Under the pieces are notes generated by a model. The model was not told where the DNA came from. It made no database searches and worked only from the letters and a program-made list of their open reading frames with translations. From assembly GCF_016805985.1 (NCBI RefSeq), contig NZ_CP017661.1, positions 1,240,001-1,304,000 of the forward strand: 64,000 bases of DNA, read 5' to 3'. Below are positions 59,673-64,000 of the stretch, piece by piece. A program made the position numbers and the translations under genes. Position 1 is the stretch's first letter. Each line of letters opens with the position of its first letter. The DNA is from Microbacterium sp. JZ31. Its GTDB lineage: Bacteria; Actinomycetota; Actinomycetes; Actinomycetales; Microbacteriaceae.

Positions 59673-60560
59673 ATGATCGACGATGGGCGCAAGCCGGGCG
59701 GCACGGGAGAGGTGCTCATCGTCACCGGCATGTCCGGAGCCGGGCGCTCGACAGTCGCGAATGCTCTCGAGGACCTCGACTGGTACGTCGTGGACAACCT
59801 GCCGCCGCAGATGCTGCGGCCGCTGCTCGACCTCGCCGGGCGCTTGGGGGGACAGCTGCCGCGCGTGGCGGCCGTCGTCGACGTGCGCGGCCGCGACCTG
59901 TTCGCCGAGCTGCCCGCCGAGGCGCAGGCGATCCGCGACAGCAGGAACCTGCGGGTCGTGTTCCTCGACGCCTCCGACGAGGTGCTCGTGCGCCGCTTCG
60001 AGGCGGTCCGCCGGCCGCATCCGCTGCAGGGGAACGGCACGCTCGTCGACGGCATCCACCGCGAGCGGGAGCTGCTGTCGCCGCTGCGCGAGAGCGCGGA
60101 CGTGATCATCGACACGTCCCGGTTCAACATCCATCAGCTGGCGAACCGCGTGGGAGACCTCTTCGCCGATGCCGAGGCGCCCGCGCACATCGTGACGGTG
60201 CAGAGCTTCGGTTTCAAGTACGGCCTTCCGCCCGACGCCGACCTCGTCGCCGACATGCGCTTCCTGCCCAACCCGTTCTGGAACGACGACCTGCGCGGCC
60301 TGACGGGCGAGGAGTCCGAGGTCAGCGACTATGTGATGACGCAGGAGGGCGCGGCCGAGTTCCTCGACGCGTACGCGACCGCGCTGCGCCCGGTGCTCGC
60401 GGGCTACCAGCGCGAGAACAAGCGGCACTCGACGGTCGCTGTCGGCTGCACGGGAGGCAAGCACCGTTCCGTCGCCATGGCGATCGCGCTCGCCGATCGC
60501 CTCAAGAGCGTCCCGGGCGTGTCGGTGCGCCTGCGACACCGCGACCTCGGCCGCGAATAG
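59673..60560 (+). CDS. rapZ: RNase adapter / nucleotide-binding protein RapZ (YvcJ)
   Basis: 295-residue P-loop protein. Walker A is [11 protein letters not shown], followed by [17 protein letters not shown] and the C-terminal [26 protein letters not shown]. It binds nucleotides and, in enterobacteria, guides sRNA decay; the role in actinobacteria is less clear. The ATG at 59673 is chosen from the -10 spacing. whiA follows after 112 nt with no yvcK gene in between. Confidence 0.93.
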   Translation: MIDDGRKPGGTGEVLIVTGMSGAGRSTVANALEDLDWYVVDNLPPQMLRPLLDLAGRLGGQLPRVAAVVDVRGRDLFAELPAEAQAIRDSRNLRVVFLDASDEVLVRRFEAVRRPHPLQGNGTLVDGIHRERELLSPLRESADVIIDTSRFNIHQLANRVGDLFADAEAPAHIVTVQSFGFKYGLPPDADLVADMRFLPNPFWNDDLRGLTGEESEVSDYVMTQEGAAEFLDAYATALRPVLAGYQRENKRHSTVAVGCTGGKHRSVAMAIALADRLKSVPGVSVRLRHRDLGRE

Positions 60561-60617
60561 CACGGCTAGCGCCTCCGGCTGAGAAGTCACCCCCGGCGTC
60601 GGACGGCCCGCGGAAGG

Positions 60618-60623
60618 TAGGCT
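60618..60623 (+). promoter_or_regulatory. Possible -10 of whiA
   Basis: TAGGCT 49 nt before the whiA TTG start, giving a short leader with an AGGGGGA ribosome site. No good -35 is seen. Confidence 0.35.
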
Positions 60624-60672
60624 GAGTCTTCGCGCCGATCGTGGCGCCGCAGTCTCAGAAGTAGGGGGAACG

Positions 60673-61644
60673 TTGTCTTTGACCGCCGATGTCAAGGCCG
60701 AGCTCGTCGCTGTGCGCGACCCGCGTCCGACGGTGCGCGTCGCCGAGCTGACCGCGCTGCTGCGGTTCGCGGGCGGCCTGCACTCGATCGCCGGGCGCGT
60801 GGCGGTCGAGGCCGAGGTCGACACCCCCGATCTCGCCCGCCGCACGGCGCGCGACATCGCCGAGATCTACGGCGTCCGCCCCGAACTCGCCCGCATCCAG
60901 GGCTCCGGCAGTCGCGTGGGCGAGTACTTCGCCGTGCGCGTGGTCGACGGCGGCGAGACCCTCGCCCGCCAGACCGGGCTGCTCGACGTCCGTCGCCGCC
61001 CCGTGCGCGGGCTGCCGAACAAGCTCACGACCGGGTCGCGCGACGACCTGGCCGCCGTGTGGCGCGGCGCGTTCCTCGCCTCCGGAAGCCTGTCCGAGCC
61101 CGGGCGCTCGGCGTCGCTCGAGATCGCCTGCCCGACGGGCGAGGCCGGCATGGCGCTCGTCGGCGCCGCCCACCGCATCGGCGTGGCGGCGAAGGCCCGC
61201 GAGGTGCGGGGAGTGCCCCGCGTCGTCGTGCGCGAGGCCGAGGCCATCCGCGGCATGCTCATCGCCATGGGCGCGGCGCAGACGGCGACCGAGTGGGACC
61301 AGCTCCGCCAGCGCCGCGAGGTGCGCGCCGGGGTGAACCGTCTCGTGAACTTCGACGACGCCAACCTGCGCCGCTCGGCCCAGGCCGCCGTCGCGGCGTG
61401 CGCCCGCGTCGAGCGCGCCCTCGAGATCCTCGGCGAGGAGGTGCCGCCGCACCTGCGTCAGGCCGGTGAGCTGCGCCTCGCGCACCGCGACGCGAGCCTC
61501 GACGAGCTCGGCCATCACGCCGACCCGCCGCTGACCAAGGACGCCGTCGCGGGCCGCATCCGCCGCCTCCTGGCGATGGCCGACAAGCGGGCCGAGCAGG
61601 ACGGCGTGCCCGGCACGGAGTCGGCCGTTCCCGCCGGTTCCTAA
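60673..61644 (+). CDS. whiA: DNA-binding protein WhiA
   Basis: 323-residue sporulation/cell-division regulator family. An N-terminal LAGLIDADG-like fold ([24 protein letters not shown]) precedes a C-terminal helix-turn-helix ([39 protein letters not shown]). The start is a TTG at 60673 with AGGGGGA upstream. In non-sporulating actinobacteria it is thought to act in cell division and envelope control. Here it is followed by sodA rather than more division genes. Confidence 0.93.
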   Translation: MSLTADVKAELVAVRDPRPTVRVAELTALLRFAGGLHSIAGRVAVEAEVDTPDLARRTARDIAEIYGVRPELARIQGSGSRVGEYFAVRVVDGGETLARQTGLLDVRRRPVRGLPNKLTTGSRDDLAAVWRGAFLASGSLSEPGRSASLEIACPTGEAGMALVGAAHRIGVAAKAREVRGVPRVVVREAEAIRGMLIAMGAAQTATEWDQLRQRREVRAGVNRLVNFDDANLRRSAQAAVAACARVERALEILGEEVPPHLRQAGELRLAHRDASLDELGHHADPPLTKDAVAGRIRRLLAMADKRAEQDGVPGTESAVPAGS

Positions 61645-61695
61645 GCCACCGGCGCGATCCGCGCAACAGGGAGTCCCACGGTCCTCCGGCCTCAC

Positions 61696-61701
61696 TAGGA
61701 T
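61696..61701 (+). promoter_or_regulatory. Possible -10 of sodA
   Basis: TAGGAT, about 80 nt before the sodA start. The -35 region is weak. The leader contains a short G/C-rich hairpin region near 61752-61769. Confidence 0.35.
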
Positions 61702-61703
61702 GA

Positions 61704-63509
<1,806 letters not shown>

Positions 63510-63523
63510 CACCTGACGTCCTG

Positions 63524-63567
63524 CGAAGGCCCGTCGGCCCGGATCCGTCCGGCCCGGCGGGCCTTCG
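63524..63567 (+). terminator. gap terminator
   Basis: A 10-bp stem (63524-63533 with 63558-63567) with partly paired interior lies 15 nt after the gap stop. It separates gap from pgk. Confidence 0.7.
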
Positions 63568-63585
63568 TCGCGCCCGGGGCGGGAG

Positions 63586-63591
63586 TAGAGT
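63586..63591 (+). promoter_or_regulatory. -10 element for leaderless pgk transcript
   Basis: TAGAGT ends 7 nt before the pgk ATG; no ribosome site is present. With the gap terminator upstream, pgk probably has its own promoter. Confidence 0.55.
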
Positions 63592-63598
63592 CGGATCG

Positions 63599-64000
63599 AT
63601 GTCTCTGAGAACTCTCGAATCCCTCGGTTCGGTCGCCGGCAAGCGCGTCATCGTGCGCTGCGACCTCAACGTCCCCCTCAAGGACGGCACCATCACGGAC
63701 GACGGGCGCGTGCGCGCGTCGCTCCCGACCCTGAACGCGCTGCTCGACGCGGGCGCCCGCGTCGCCGTCGTTTCGCACCTCGGCCGCCCGGAGGGCGCCC
63801 CCGATGCGAAGTACAGCCTCGAGCCCGTGGCGCACCGCCTCTCCGAGCTGCTCGGCAAGCCCGTCGCGTTCGCGCGCGACACGGTGGCCGAGTCGGCGCA
63901 GGAGACGGTCGCGGGGCTCGCGGACGGCGAGATCGCCGTGCTCGAGAACCTGCGCTTCAACCCAGGCGAGACCGCCAAGGACGAGGCCGAGCGCGGCGCA
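63599..64000 (+). CDS. pgk: Phosphoglycerate kinase (partial, cut by window end)
   Basis: First 134 residues of an enzyme that is normally about 400 residues. VIVRCDLNVPLKDG and VVSHLGRPEG are the substrate-binding motifs of the N-terminal domain, and LENLRFNPGE follows. The gene continues beyond position 64000. It follows gap as in the common gap-pgk-tpi order of actinobacteria. Confidence 0.95.
   Translation, partial: MSLRTLESLGSVAGKRVIVRCDLNVPLKDGTITDDGRVRASLPTLNALLDAGARVAVVSHLGRPEGAPDAKYSLEPVAHRLSELLGKPVAFARDTVAESAQETVAGLADGEIAVLENLRFNPGETAKDEAERGA

Overview
This window is high-GC (about 70%) chromosomal DNA from an actinobacterium. The gene repertoire and protein sequences look most like the family Microbacteriaceae (Microbacterium or a close relative), but that is an inference from reading, not from a database search. 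Genes are dense, with many ATGA or GTGA stop/start overlaps, frequent GTG starts and G/C-rich hairpin terminators that lack a T tract. About ten genes have a TANNNT -10 hexamer 6-7 nt before the start codon, which points to leaderless transcription.

Layout. 0.1-2.0 kb: a stress-type trio in which two proteins carry 11-residue LEA-like amphipathic repeats around a holin-family membrane protein. 2.1-3.8 kb (minus): a 64-residue unknown, a lipoprotein and a HisN-type inositol-phosphatase family enzyme. 3.9-15.0 kb (minus): a full type IV pilus locus, pilB-pilT-pilC-pilA-pilV-pilW-pilX-pilD-pilM-pilN-pilO. 15.2 kb: tRNA-Lys(CTT). 15.4-16.6 kb: a GntR regulator and a small membrane protein. 16.8-19.0 kb: trehalose synthesis (otsA, otsB). 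19.1-24.3 kb: branched-chain amino acid genes ilvD, ilvB, ilvN and ilvC, followed by an unusual structured direct-repeat element. 24.6-26.9 kb: an unknown gene, a frameshifted DksA/TraR zinc-finger gene and a DUF4190-like membrane protein. 27.0-33.3 kb: a LacI-controlled sugar ABC importer with a glycogen-debranching-like glucosidase. 33.3-35.4 kb: a DoxX-like protein and rpsA.

35.6-42.3 kb: one tightly overlapping operon with a nitrate/sulfonate-type ABC importer, an acetyl-CoA synthetase, a frameshifted O-acetylhomoserine sulfhydrylase and a CoA-binding protein. 42.4-44.1 kb: VOC, HAD and HIT-like single genes. 44.2 kb: coaE. 44.8-51.8 kb: a GntR gene divergent from a 5-oxoproline (pxp/kip-type) operon that contains an NRAMP-fold transporter without the metal-binding motifs, PxpA, a DUF1445 protein, a PxpB-PxpC fusion and a biotin carboxylase-BCCP fusion. 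51.8-64.0 kb: the conserved series uvrB, (OhrR-like regulator pair), uvrA, uvrC, rapZ, whiA, sodA, gap and pgk, the last cut by the window end.

The rpsA-coaE-uvrB-uvrA backbone is an old actinobacterial order; here it is separated by two metabolic cassettes. Three genes (pilA, the dksA-like gene and metY) each need exactly one extra base in a G/C homopolymer to read through. Shared homopolymer undercalls in the assembly are the simplest explanation. The most interesting candidate for new biology is the PxpB-PxpC fusion placed 1 nt before a biotin carboxylase-BCCP gene, which together resemble a split urea-carboxylase-type enzyme.
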